Assembly (NCBI GenBank): GCA_001896545.1
Contig: MPOT01000065.1
Span: 1 to 50,949 of the forward strand
Reading direction: 5' to 3'
DNA from: Tepidanaerobacter sp. EBM-38
Lineage (GTDB): Bacteria; Bacillota; Thermosediminibacteria; Thermosediminibacterales; Tepidanaerobacteraceae
DNA: 50,949 nucleotides
Every line of letters starts with the position of its first letter. The first letter of the stretch is position 1. The notes under the pieces were generated by a model, which had not been told where the DNA came from, searched no databases, and was given only the letters and a program-made list of their open reading frames with translations. This document shows positions 41,449-49,277 of this stretch, in pieces. Both the position numbers and the translations under genes were made by a program.

Positions 41449-42192
41449 TTGAACCTTTTCATCTTTATATTAGGCACTGTTATCGGCAGTTTTATAAATG
41501 TATGCATATACCGTATCCCTCGGGGCGAGTCGGTGGTATACCCACCGACTCATTGCCCCAGGTGCGGTTATAATCTTGGGCCTTTAGATTTGATTCCACT
41601 TTTAAGCTATTTTTGGCTTCGGGGAAGATGCCGAAGATGTGGTGAATGGATTTCCCTACAATATCCATTTGTGGAACTTTTAACAGGTATTATGTTTGTT
41701 TTGAGCTTTATTAAATTTGGGTTCACCTTTGACTTTTTGGCGGCAATTATATTGATTATTTGCCTTATAATTTCTACTTTTATAGATTTAAAGCATCAAA
41801 TCATACCTGATAAAGTCGTATTGCCTACCATGGCTGCAGGTTTATTGATAAATATTGTGTTTCATTGGAAAGACCTACCTAATTATCTGCTGGGTTTTGT
41901 TCTGGGAGGCAGCATCATTTTCTTGATAGCCGTCCTTTCCCGAGGCGGCATGGGCGGGGGCGATATAAAGCTGTTTGCAACAGTGGGAATGTTTCTAGGC
42001 TTAAGGCTTACCGTTTTATCCCTGCTGCTTTCATTTATCTTTGGCAGCATCGTCGGTATTTTCCTTATTGTATTAAATTGCAAGAAAATGAAAGATGCCA
42101 TTCCCTTTGGGCCTTTTATAGCTTTAGGCAGCGTTGTCAGCTTGTTTATGGGTGAGAGCATTATTTCCTGGTATTTGGGTTTGTTTTTTTAG
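41449..42192 (+). CDS. pilD: Prepilin peptidase / N-methyltransferase (A24A family)
   Basis: About 247 residues with several membrane helices. The cytoplasmic zinc loop has two CxxC pairs (CPRC and CRRC), followed by the aspartyl protease sites: TFIDLKHQIIPD and GGMGGGDIKLFA. Cleaves and methylates prepilins. TTG 41449 is chosen because GGAAGGGG (41433-41440) lies 8 nt upstream and the protein then begins MNLFIFILGTVIGSFINVCI, the normal family start; the 69 in-frame residues before it include a dispersed repeat. Confidence 0.93.
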   Translation: MNLFIFILGTVIGSFINVCIYRIPRGESVVYPPTHCPRCGYNLGPLDLIPLLSYFWLRGRCRRCGEWISLQYPFVELLTGIMFVLSFIKFGFTFDFLAAIILIICLIISTFIDLKHQIIPDKVVLPTMAAGLLINIVFHWKDLPNYLLGFVLGGSIIFLIAVLSRGGMGGGDIKLFATVGMFLGLRLTVLSLLLSFIFGSIVGIFLIVLNCKKMKDAIPFGPFIALGSVVSLFMGESIISWYLGLFF

Positions 42193-42271
42193 GAGGGAGG
42201 AGTTTTGTATCAAAAAGGATATACCGTAATTGATATGATACTTGTAAGGTCTTATAGAAAAATCCTACTTC

Positions 42272-42301
42272 TGACATTGAAAGCGGACGAAGCGATCCCT
42301 T
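42272..42301 (+). repeat. Possible distant copy of the GAGCGAAGC repeat family
   Basis: TGACATTGAAAGCGGACGAA then GCGATCCCTT resembles the GTCATTGCGAGCGAAGCGAA form of the family. Placed between prepilin peptidase and ilvN. Similarity judged by eye only. Confidence 0.35.
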
Positions 42302-42345
42302 TGCCGCAATATAAGTTAATGAAAAATTAAAAAGAAGGTGTTAAA

Positions 42346-42882
42346 GTGCGTAAAGCAATTTTTTCGGTGCTTGTTCACAATGAGTATGGTGTTGTTACAA
42401 GGATTTCAGGGCTTTTTACAAGAAGAGGCTTCAATATAACCAGCTTTACTGGTGAGGAAACCGATGACCCAAAGATATCCCGTATTACTATTGTAGCTGA
42501 AGGTGACGAGAGGGAGCTTTCTCAGATAAAAAGCCAGGTGGAAAAACTGGTAGATGTGATAAAGGTCGTAGAGCTCGATGCAAAAGCTTCTGTTCAGCGG
42601 GAACTTGCCCTTATCAAAGTAAGAACTGATGATGTTAACAGAACTGAAGTATTTCAAATTGTTGAAACATTTAGGGGTAAGATTATAGACATTGAGCCTG
42701 AATCGGTAATTGTAGAGCTTACGGGAGATGTAAGCAAAGTCAAAGCATTTTTAAATTTGATGAAACGCTATGGTATAATTGAAATAGTAAGGACCGGCGG
42801 CATAGCATTGCAGCGAGGCAAAGAGAGCATATATGATGCACCGGACCCGGATAAGACACTGGCAAAGGAGGAAATCCAATGA
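42346..42882 (+). CDS. ilvN: Acetolactate synthase small (regulatory) subunit
   Basis: 178 residues. N-terminal ACT domain ([30 protein letters not shown]) that binds valine for feedback inhibition, and a C-terminal ACT-like domain ([37 protein letters not shown]). GTG 42346 has GAAGGTG 6 nt upstream. The stop overlaps the ilvD start (ATGA), so they are translationally coupled. The catalytic subunit gene ilvB, normally just upstream, is absent; prepilin peptidase is there instead. Confidence 0.94.
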   Translation: MRKAIFSVLVHNEYGVVTRISGLFTRRGFNITSFTGEETDDPKISRITIVAEGDERELSQIKSQVEKLVDVIKVVELDAKASVQRELALIKVRTDDVNRTEVFQIVETFRGKIIDIEPESVIVELTGDVSKVKAFLNLMKRYGIIEIVRTGGIALQRGKESIYDAPDPDKTLAKEEIQ

Positions 42883-44537
42883 TAAGTGATAGAGTAAAAA
42901 AAGGAGTTATGAGAGCACCGCACCGCTCGCTATTTTATGCAATGGGATATACTAAAGAGGAACTGGCAAGACCCTTAATAGGCATTGTAAATGCACAAAA
43001 TGATATAATTCCCGGACATATTCACTTGGATACTATAGCACAGGCAGCAAAACTGGGTGTTGCAATGGCCGGCGGCACGCCCATAGAGTTTCCTGCTATA
43101 GGGGTATGTGACGGGATTGTAATGGGGCATATAGGTATGAAATATTCCTTGGCCTCTCGTGAACTCATAGCAGATTCCATCGAAGCAATGGCTATTGCTC
43201 ACGGGTTTGACGGCTTGGTGCTCATACCTAACTGTGATAAAATCGTGCCGGCAATGCTCATGGCGGCGGCACGCATTAACATACCGGCTGTTGTTATAAG
43301 CGGCGGGCCTATGTTTGCAGGCAGATATAAAGGCAAGGACATAGACCTTAATACCTGTTTTGAAAAGGTGGCTGAATTTACTTCGGGAAAGATAAGCGAA
43401 AAAGAGCTTGAGGAAGTAGAACAACAGGCTTGTCCCGGGTGTGGTTCATGCTCCGGTATATTTACGGCAAATTCCATGAACTGCCTGACTGAGGCTTTAG
43501 GCATGGGCCTTCCCGGCAACGGAACCATACCGGCAAGTTCGGGAGCACGTATCGGTTTGGCAAAAAAGGCCGGCATGCAGGTTATGGAAATGGTAAAACA
43601 GGATATAAAACCGCGGGATATAATGACAAGAGAAGCTTTTGAAAATGCAATCACCGTTGATATGGGTATGGCAGGTTCAACCAATACGGTGCTCCATCTT
43701 CCGGCGATTGCCCATGAAGCCGGCATAAAGCTTGAGCTTGATATTTTCGATAAGATAAGTCAAAGGACTCCCTATCTTGCAAAACTTGCTCCCAGCGGCC
43801 ACTATCATGTCCAGGACTTTCATGAAGCAGGGGGAATATCTGCGCTTATGAAGGAGCTTTCGCGTAAGGGACTGCTCAATCTGGATTTAATTACAGTTAC
43901 CGGTAAGACGATCGGCGAAAATATTGCCGATGCCGAGATTGAAAATACCGATGTGATTCATCCGCTGGAAAATCCGTATAGAGAAACAGGAGGTCTTGCC
44001 ATACTTCGCGGCAACCTTGCTCCAAACGGCGCAGTAGTCAAGGAAGCTGCTGTGGCGCCGGAGATGCTCTATCATGAAGGCCCGGCACGGATTTATAATT
44101 CTGAAGAAGAGGTTACTGAGGCAATTTTTTCCGGCAAGATTCAAAAGGGCGATGTGGTGGTTATCCGCTATGAAGGGCCTAAAGGGGGCCCGGGCATGCG
44201 GGAGATGCTATCGCCAACCTCGGCAATAGCAGGTATGGGCCTTGATAAGGATGTGGCACTTATCACCGATGGAAGATTTTCGGGGGCTACCCGAGGTGCA
44301 TCCATAGGGCATATTTCTCCTGAAGCCATGGAAGGCGGCCCCATAGGCCTACTTCAAGACGGCGACATAATCCGAATAGATATAAATAACCGAAAAATTG
44401 AAGTGCTTCTTTCAGATGAAGAACTGGCACGCCGCAAGACCTCATGGCAGCAGCCTGAGCCCAAGGTAAAAACGGGATACCTTTCCCGCTATGCACGCCT
44501 TGTAACATCTGCCAATACCGGTGCGGTGCTAAAATAA
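42879..44537 (+). CDS. ilvD: Dihydroxy-acid dehydratase
   Basis: 552 residues, full length. Iron-sulfur and Mg-site residues: [22 protein letters not shown], and [20 protein letters not shown], with the C-terminal [10 protein letters not shown] and [11 protein letters not shown]. Converts dihydroxy acids to 2-keto acids in valine, isoleucine and leucine synthesis, cytoplasmic and O2-sensitive. Overlaps ilvN by 4 nt. A terminator follows about 40 nt downstream, so ilvC, ilvB and leu genes are not in this operon. Confidence 0.96.
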   Translation: MISDRVKKGVMRAPHRSLFYAMGYTKEELARPLIGIVNAQNDIIPGHIHLDTIAQAAKLGVAMAGGTPIEFPAIGVCDGIVMGHIGMKYSLASRELIADSIEAMAIAHGFDGLVLIPNCDKIVPAMLMAAARINIPAVVISGGPMFAGRYKGKDIDLNTCFEKVAEFTSGKISEKELEEVEQQACPGCGSCSGIFTANSMNCLTEALGMGLPGNGTIPASSGARIGLAKKAGMQVMEMVKQDIKPRDIMTREAFENAITVDMGMAGSTNTVLHLPAIAHEAGIKLELDIFDKISQRTPYLAKLAPSGHYHVQDFHEAGGISALMKELSRKGLLNLDLITVTGKTIGENIADAEIENTDVIHPLENPYRETGGLAILRGNLAPNGAVVKEAAVAPEMLYHEGPARIYNSEEEVTEAIFSGKIQKGDVVVIRYEGPKGGPGMREMLSPTSAIAGMGLDKDVALITDGRFSGATRGASIGHISPEAMEGGPIGLLQDGDIIRIDINNRKIEVLLSDEELARRKTSWQQPEPKVKTGYLSRYARLVTSANTGAVLK

Positions 44538-44578
44538 AATATTAGGTACACAACATTTGATGCATACCTATTAATATG

Positions 44579-44622
44579 AATACCCCTTAGCTTTGAAACT
44601 TAAGCTTAAGGGGTATTAATTT
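44579..44622 (+). terminator. Terminator after ilvD
   Basis: ATACCCCTTAGCTT pairs with AAGCTTAAGGGGTAT (44602-44616), with one mismatch region, followed by TTAATTT. Confidence 0.7.
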
Positions 44623-44687
44623 GCTCCAAGCCGCCGGTGTCTTATTTTGTGCCAAAATAGCAAATATACTGGGCAATATTAGATAAT

Positions 44688-45686
44688 TCAAGCACGGATT
44701 TCCTGCCGTATGAAGAGCGTATAAGTTATGCCAAATATAATTACAGTTCCTGCTATAAGACCTGTAAGGTGCGGCCATATCAGAAGCAGGCTCTGGCCCA
44801 GAGGCAAGAAACCCGGTATGGCTCCATAGGCCTGCTCCATCAATACGGGTCCCAACGTCCTGACACTTGGCGAGAGAATAGTTATCGCCGCTTCGCTGTA
44901 AAGCGTTGACGGTGATAGCCTGCTTATGCCCTGAGCAATCCTGATATTATTTAGCTGTGTCAGAGCATCTGCTTTATCGGTTATGGGGTAGAGGGTGTCA
45001 GCTACCATGCCTGCAAATATAGGTAGAAATATGGTAAGAAACAGCCATAATGCGATGCCGGAAAGAGCCGAAGTTGCCGTTTGGCGAAAGATAACTGAAA
45101 ACAGCATGGAAAGTGCCAGCCAAAAAGCCATGTAAACTATGCTTAATAATAAATATATTAAGAGTCTTACGATTTCCTCACCCTCCGGTGCAACTCCCGT
45201 CAATATAATACCCATACCTGCCACAAAACCGCCAAGCGCAAATGTCATCAGAGCCAGTATGAAAAGCCGTGCAAGAAACTTTCCATTGATAACATCATCC
45301 CTGTATATGGGCTGTGCCAGCAGTCTTGTCAGTGTCCCGCTGTTTTGCTCTGCATTTATGGCATCAAAACCCATGGAAAGCCCCACAAGCGGGCCGAGCA
45401 ATGACAAAAACCATGTAAAAGAGGGCAGGGAAGTTCCTGAAGTTGCAAACAGCCGAATAAGTATGAAGTTTGCTCCTGAATCTTCACTTACTGCCCCTAT
45501 ATTAGAGGCTGCCGAGTAAAATGAGACAATCCCTGTAAGCGCAATCAAGGCAAACAGAATAAGGCATCTTATGCTTGAAAGCTGGTCGGCCAGTTCCTTT
45601 ATAAATACCACTTTTACGCCGCCGGAATTTTCTTCGGAAGAAGAGCTTTTGAATTTTTTCAAGAGAAAATCCTTTAACTTATCCAT
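44688..45686 (-). CDS. ABC-2 type permease
   Basis: About 332 residues with six predicted membrane helices and a large extracytoplasmic loop after the first, as in the ABC-2/NosY group. An amphipathic N-terminal stretch (MDKLKDFLLKKFKSSSSEE) precedes helix 1. LLAQPIYRDDVINGKFLARL is the family's cytoplasmic coupling region. The ATG at 45686 lies within the end of the ATPase gene (8-nt overlap) and has GGAGGTG about 9 nt upstream. Forms an exporter with that ATPase. Confidence 0.88.
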   Translation of the reverse strand: MDKLKDFLLKKFKSSSSEENSGGVKVVFIKELADQLSSIRCLILFALIALTGIVSFYSAASNIGAVSEDSGANFILIRLFATSGTSLPSFTWFLSLLGPLVGLSMGFDAINAEQNSGTLTRLLAQPIYRDDVINGKFLARLFILALMTFALGGFVAGMGIILTGVAPEGEEIVRLLIYLLLSIVYMAFWLALSMLFSVIFRQTATSALSGIALWLFLTIFLPIFAGMVADTLYPITDKADALTQLNNIRIAQGISRLSPSTLYSEAAITILSPSVRTLGPVLMEQAYGAIPGFLPLGQSLLLIWPHLTGLIAGTVIIFGITYTLFIRQEIRA

Positions 45687-46632
45687 TGCTACTTGCACCT
45701 CCTTCCTGAAAATACCGATGATAAATATCATCAAGATCGGAACCGCGTATCTTCAAGTGGTAAATATCCATATTTTGTGCCACAAGTTCCCTTACTATTT
45801 TGGGTGCAAGTTCATGCCCTGCCCCGTCAATAACAATCATGTCATTTTGCATGCTGATTGAATTAACGCCGGGCATCGACCTTACCACATCAGACGGAAA
45901 GGCCTCTATAGGGCTTGCCTTAATTTCAATCGCCCGCTCGCCGCCTATTTTTTGGGCAAGTTCAGAAATGGTGCCTGCCGCTACAAGTTTGCCCTTTACA
46001 AAAATTCCAACTCTGTCGCAAATAGCCTGAACCTGATGAAGGAGATGAGAGGATATCAGAACGGTTTTGCCTTCTTTTTTGCCAAGCTCCGTTATAATGT
46101 CCAAAAGCTCTGCAGTGCCTTCCGGGTCAAGACCTAAAGTAGGCTCATCCAGGAATACCACTTCAGGGTCCTTTAAAAGCACATCGGCCACACCCAGCCG
46201 CTGGCGCATGCCCCTTGAATACTCGCGGACTTTTCTGTCTGCTGCATCTTTAAGGCCTACCTTAGCCAGAAGGCTGTCGATTAAGTCATCCTGCCGTTCT
46301 TCGGGAATCCTGTTTAGTTTTGCAGTATAATAAAGGTTTTCCCTACCTGTCATATCACCGTAAAACCCAATACTATCCGGCATATAGCCAACTATCCGCT
46401 TTACTTTGATTGGCTCGCGGGTCGGATTTAAACCTGCCACACTGATACTGCCGGAAGTGGGCTCGGAAAGCCCCATAAGCATCAATATTGTAGTGGTCTT
46501 TCCAGCGCCGTTTGGTCCGAGCAGGCCGAATATCTCGCCCTTCGATATCGAAAGATTCAAATTATCCACTGCAGTGATGGAACCGTAACGCTTTGTAAGG
46601 TTTTGAATTTCAATTATATTTTGTCCGTTCAT
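45679..46632 (-). CDS. ABC transporter ATP-binding protein
   Basis: 317 residues. Walker A GPNGAGKTT, Q-loop region VGYMPDSIGFYGDM, signature YSRGMRQRLGVA (usually LSGGQ; here SRGMR), Walker B VVFLDEPTLGLDP and switch His in ISSHLL. A C-terminal extension (about 220-310) is typical of NodI/CcmA-like exporters. Partner permease overlaps by 8 nt; the NEW3-domain protein gene ends 2 nt upstream of this start, so all three form one operon on the minus strand. Confidence 0.92.
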   Translation of the reverse strand: MNGQNIIEIQNLTKRYGSITAVDNLNLSISKGEIFGLLGPNGAGKTTTILMLMGLSEPTSGSISVAGLNPTREPIKVKRIVGYMPDSIGFYGDMTGRENLYYTAKLNRIPEERQDDLIDSLLAKVGLKDAADRKVREYSRGMRQRLGVADVLLKDPEVVFLDEPTLGLDPEGTAELLDIITELGKKEGKTVLISSHLLHQVQAICDRVGIFVKGKLVAAGTISELAQKIGGERAIEIKASPIEAFPSDVVRSMPGVNSISMQNDMIVIDGAGHELAPKIVRELVAQNMDIYHLKIRGSDLDDIYHRYFQEGGASSNG

Positions 46633-46634
46633 GG

Positions 46635-47810
46635 TTATCGCCGCCCGTATTTCCTAAAGGTTGTAACTACCCAGGCCACTACTCCTATGATTATTACAAC
46701 CCCTACCAAACCCCAGAGCGTAGAGGTATGGATGGTTGTCCTAATATCGGCACTGTCAGATGTTTCTGCAGCTGTAGCATTTATTGTAACCATATAGTCT
46801 CCTGCAATGGCCTTGGCGCTGGGAGTAATAAAGGCGGTAACCTGTTTCTTTTCTCCACTCTTTAGCATCTCAATGGTATTCGGTTCAAAGGTTACGGTCC
46901 AACCGGACGGTGCCTTTGCAGAAAGATTTATTCCTTGCAGGTTTGCACTTCCACTGTTTTCGAGTTCGAGAGTTAGTGCGCCCTTTTTACCGGCAGTTAA
47001 GTCCTGATTTAATCGACCCGACGGCGTAGACAGTTCGAGACGATATGTTCCGGAAATTACTACCTCCAGATCTGCCTTGGCAACCTCGCTACCATAGACC
47101 GCCGCTGCCGTTATAGTATATTTGCCTGCCTTAACTCCTTTTGGAGGTTGTACAATTATGTCAAGGTCTTGAGACTTGCCGGCCTCTAAACTAAGACTTG
47201 TAATTTGATTGTTTTGATACGCCGGCTTAAAGGATACCTGCCAGCCCTCGGGAGCATCGGCACCGAGACTGTAAAATCTGGGGCGGCCGCTGTTATTGTA
47301 CAATGTGCCTCTAAAACTGAAACTTGCCGTATCCGGTCCCGAAAGCGAAGGATACTGAACTTCTATCTTGTCGGCGCCGCCTGCATCGTCATCGATTCTA
47401 ATACTCAAAGGAAGGTTAGCAGTTCCACTGGCTCCAGAAGCTTTAACCGACAAGTTATAGCTGCCGCTTTTTGCATCAGATGGAATTTTGACTCTAAGCT
47501 CTGCCTCTGCGGCATTATCTGAAGGCACATAGACCCGATGTATTCTCATACCGTTGCCATAAATTCCGGCTGTCCACCCGGAAGGCACGGAAGTTACTTC
47601 AAGGTCTACGAATCCCGAGCCCTTTACTGTGAGAGGGAATGTTATATTACTGCCCGGTTGAGCCGAAATCCCCGGATATGGAGTATAGAGAACTAAAGCA
47701 TTTGCAGCGTAAGCTGTTTCACATAAAATAAAGCATAAGATAAAAAATATTACTGCTAATTTTTTTACTCTCCTCAAGCTTGAGCCCTTAAATTCAAGTT
47801 GCTTTAACAA
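46635..47810 (-). CDS. Exported NEW3-domain membrane protein
   Basis: About 391 residues. Signal peptide (FFILCFILCETAYA), three to four beta-sandwich repeats of the NEW3/COG1470 type (examples: VTSVPSGWTAGIYGNG, ADAPEGWQVSFKP, AKAPSGWTVTFEPN), C-terminal membrane helix (TLWGLVGVVIIIGVVAWVVT) and a basic tail. The domain is thought to bind carbohydrate or proteins on the cell surface. It precedes an ABC-2 exporter in the same operon, an arrangement seen in other Firmicutes. The start is uncertain: TTG 47810 behind AAGGTG, or an internal TTG. Confidence 0.82.
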   Translation of the reverse strand: MLKQLEFKGSSLRRVKKLAVIFFILCFILCETAYAANALVLYTPYPGISAQPGSNITFPLTVKGSGFVDLEVTSVPSGWTAGIYGNGMRIHRVYVPSDNAAEAELRVKIPSDAKSGSYNLSVKASGASGTANLPLSIRIDDDAGGADKIEVQYPSLSGPDTASFSFRGTLYNNSGRPRFYSLGADAPEGWQVSFKPAYQNNQITSLSLEAGKSQDLDIIVQPPKGVKAGKYTITAAAVYGSEVAKADLEVVISGTYRLELSTPSGRLNQDLTAGKKGALTLELENSGSANLQGINLSAKAPSGWTVTFEPNTIEMLKSGEKKQVTAFITPSAKAIAGDYMVTINATAAETSDSADIRTTIHTSTLWGLVGVVIIIGVVAWVVTTFRKYGRR

Positions 47811-48060
47811 ACCTCATCACCTTCCTTATTAATATTTTTAATTAATATTTCTCAATTAATATTTTAAAATAAAATTTTGAAAAAACTGTGAGGAATTTGT
47901 TACAATTTTATAAAGCTGCATAAATGTGCTATATGAATCAGTTTTGCCATCTTTTCATATACTTGAATCACATTTTTGTCTTTAAGTTTTAATAAAATAA
48001 AGAATCACCCCCTCATCTAAATAATAGTTATATTTCTATAAGATGAGGGGGTAGTTAATT
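47811..48060. other. AT-rich gap with TTAATATTT repeats and terminator
   Basis: Three close copies of ATTAATATTT lie between about 47825 and 47865, upstream of the NEW3 gene. They may be promoter or UP-element material. No gene. Confidence 0.45.
48007..48052 (-). terminator. Terminator of the LysM gene
   Basis: ACCCCCTCATCT (48007-48018) pairs perfectly with AGATGAGGGGGT (48041-48052), with a T-rich run on the minus-strand exit side. Confidence 0.8.
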
Positions 48061-48435
48061 TTACCGAAACCCGATAATTGGAATTCTGAGAACTTGGCCG
48101 GTATATATTGTGGCACTGGGGCCTTCTAAGTTGTTGGCTTTTACAACGGCGTCTACTGTACTGTCAAACCTTCTTGAAATAGTGGGTAGGGTGTCTCCGC
48201 GCTGCACAACATAAAGGACTTCCTGTTTAATATAAGGCTTTAGCATTGATAGAGGATCCATAGCATCTTCTGCATCACATGCATGTTGGTCTTTGGGGAT
48301 GAAGAGAATTTGCCCCGGAACAATCATCATATCAGTTCCGACCCAATTGTTTTCTATAATTTTTTGGACGGTAACATTGAATCGATTTGCTATCATGCTG
48401 AGAGTGTCGCCGGATTGTACAATATATATTATCAT
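48061..48435 (-). CDS. Small protein with two LysM domains
   Basis: 124 residues: LysM 1 at about 2-45 (IYIVQSGDTLSMIANRFNV, VPGQILFIP), an acidic linker, LysM 2 at about 72-118 (YVVQRGDTLPTISRRFDSTV, IYTGQVLRIP). LysM binds N-acetylglucosamine in peptidoglycan. No signal peptide, as in several sporulation or spore-coat LysM proteins. The ATG at 48435 is chosen because GGAGGAT lies just upstream and the LysM begins at once; the in-frame extension to 48486 runs through the ribosome site. Confidence 0.88.
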   Translation of the reverse strand: MIIYIVQSGDTLSMIANRFNVTVQKIIENNWVGTDMMIVPGQILFIPKDQHACDAEDAMDPLSMLKPYIKQEVLYVVQRGDTLPTISRRFDSTVDAVVKANNLEGPSATIYTGQVLRIPIIGFR

Positions 48436-48773
48436 ACCACCATCCTCCTTTTTATACTTTAATAGTATATTATTCAATTGGCTCAAAAAGTTTACACTAA
48501 TTAAATTGACTTTGCATTAACCTGGGGGAACATTGCTTTGCCGGCATTTTTATTATACAGTCCATAACGCATATGATTTTATTTCGTTTTTTGAGAAAAA
48601 TAAAGTATAATATATATTGACAAATATTTAACAATAAAATATAATATCTATCAAAGATAAAAGACACGGGTAACCAATATTTTACGGCTTTATTTTTTGC
48701 TCTTATTTGTGAAAGTATTAACAATCACATATGCATTGGATTTCAAAATACCGTGATAAAGGAGGACTTAAAT
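48436..48773. other. Divergent region between LysM gene and nuoE-like operon
   Basis: 338 bp without a gene. It holds the consensus promoter of the nuoE-like operon at 48617-48645 and a leader of about 120 nt. No riboswitch-like structure was recognised. Confidence 0.55.
48617..48645 (+). promoter_or_regulatory. Consensus promoter of the nuoE/nuoF-like operon
   Basis: TTGACA (48617-48622), 17 nt, TATAAT (48640-48645): a perfect vegetative promoter, implying strong constitutive transcription from about 48652. Confidence 0.85.
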
Positions 48774-49277
48774 TTGGTAAATGATATTTCATGCAGAAAC
48801 TTTGAAAAGGTAAACGAGATTCTTGAAAAATATGATTATAAACCGTCAAATCTTATAAGCATATTTCAGGAAGTGCAGGAGATTTATCGCTATTTGCCGG
48901 AAGAAATTCTTGTTTACATTTCCACTGCTATGAGAATAGCGCCATCTAGAATATTTGGCGTTGCTACTTTTTATGAAAGCTTTTCACTGGAGCCAAAAGG
49001 GAAAAATCTGATAAAGGTTTGTGATGGAACGGCATGTCATGTGCGAAATTCGGATAAAATCCTATCTACTACCAAAGAAATACTGAATTTAAAAGGTGAT
49101 GCAAAAACGACCGATGATATGCTCTTTACGCTAGAAACTGTTTCGTGTTTGGGAGCATGCGGTCTAGCCCCTGTGATTGTTATAAATGACAAGGTATACG
49201 GCAATGTGACACCTGAGAAGGTAAGGCAGCTGATTGATGATATAAAGGAGGTAAGCTGCAATGATCAGGACAGTTGA
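48774..49277 (+). CDS. NuoE-like [2Fe-2S] subunit of an NADH-linked hydrogenase or dehydrogenase
   Basis: About 167 residues. N-terminal helical bundle (ISIFQEVQEIYRYLPEEILV) and a thioredoxin-like [2Fe-2S] domain with ligands in KVCDGTACHVR and SCLGACGLAP (Cx4C and Cx3C), as in NuoE, HydC and HndA. Passes electrons to the NuoF-like subunit. TTG 48774 is chosen because AGGAGG (48760-48765) lies 8 nt upstream; the in-frame GTG at 48753 would overlap it. Overlaps the next gene by 17 nt. Confidence 0.92.
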   Translation: MVNDISCRNFEKVNEILEKYDYKPSNLISIFQEVQEIYRYLPEEILVYISTAMRIAPSRIFGVATFYESFSLEPKGKNLIKVCDGTACHVRNSDKILSTTKEILNLKGDAKTTDDMLFTLETVSCLGACGLAPVIVINDKVYGNVTPEKVRQLIDDIKEVSCNDQDS

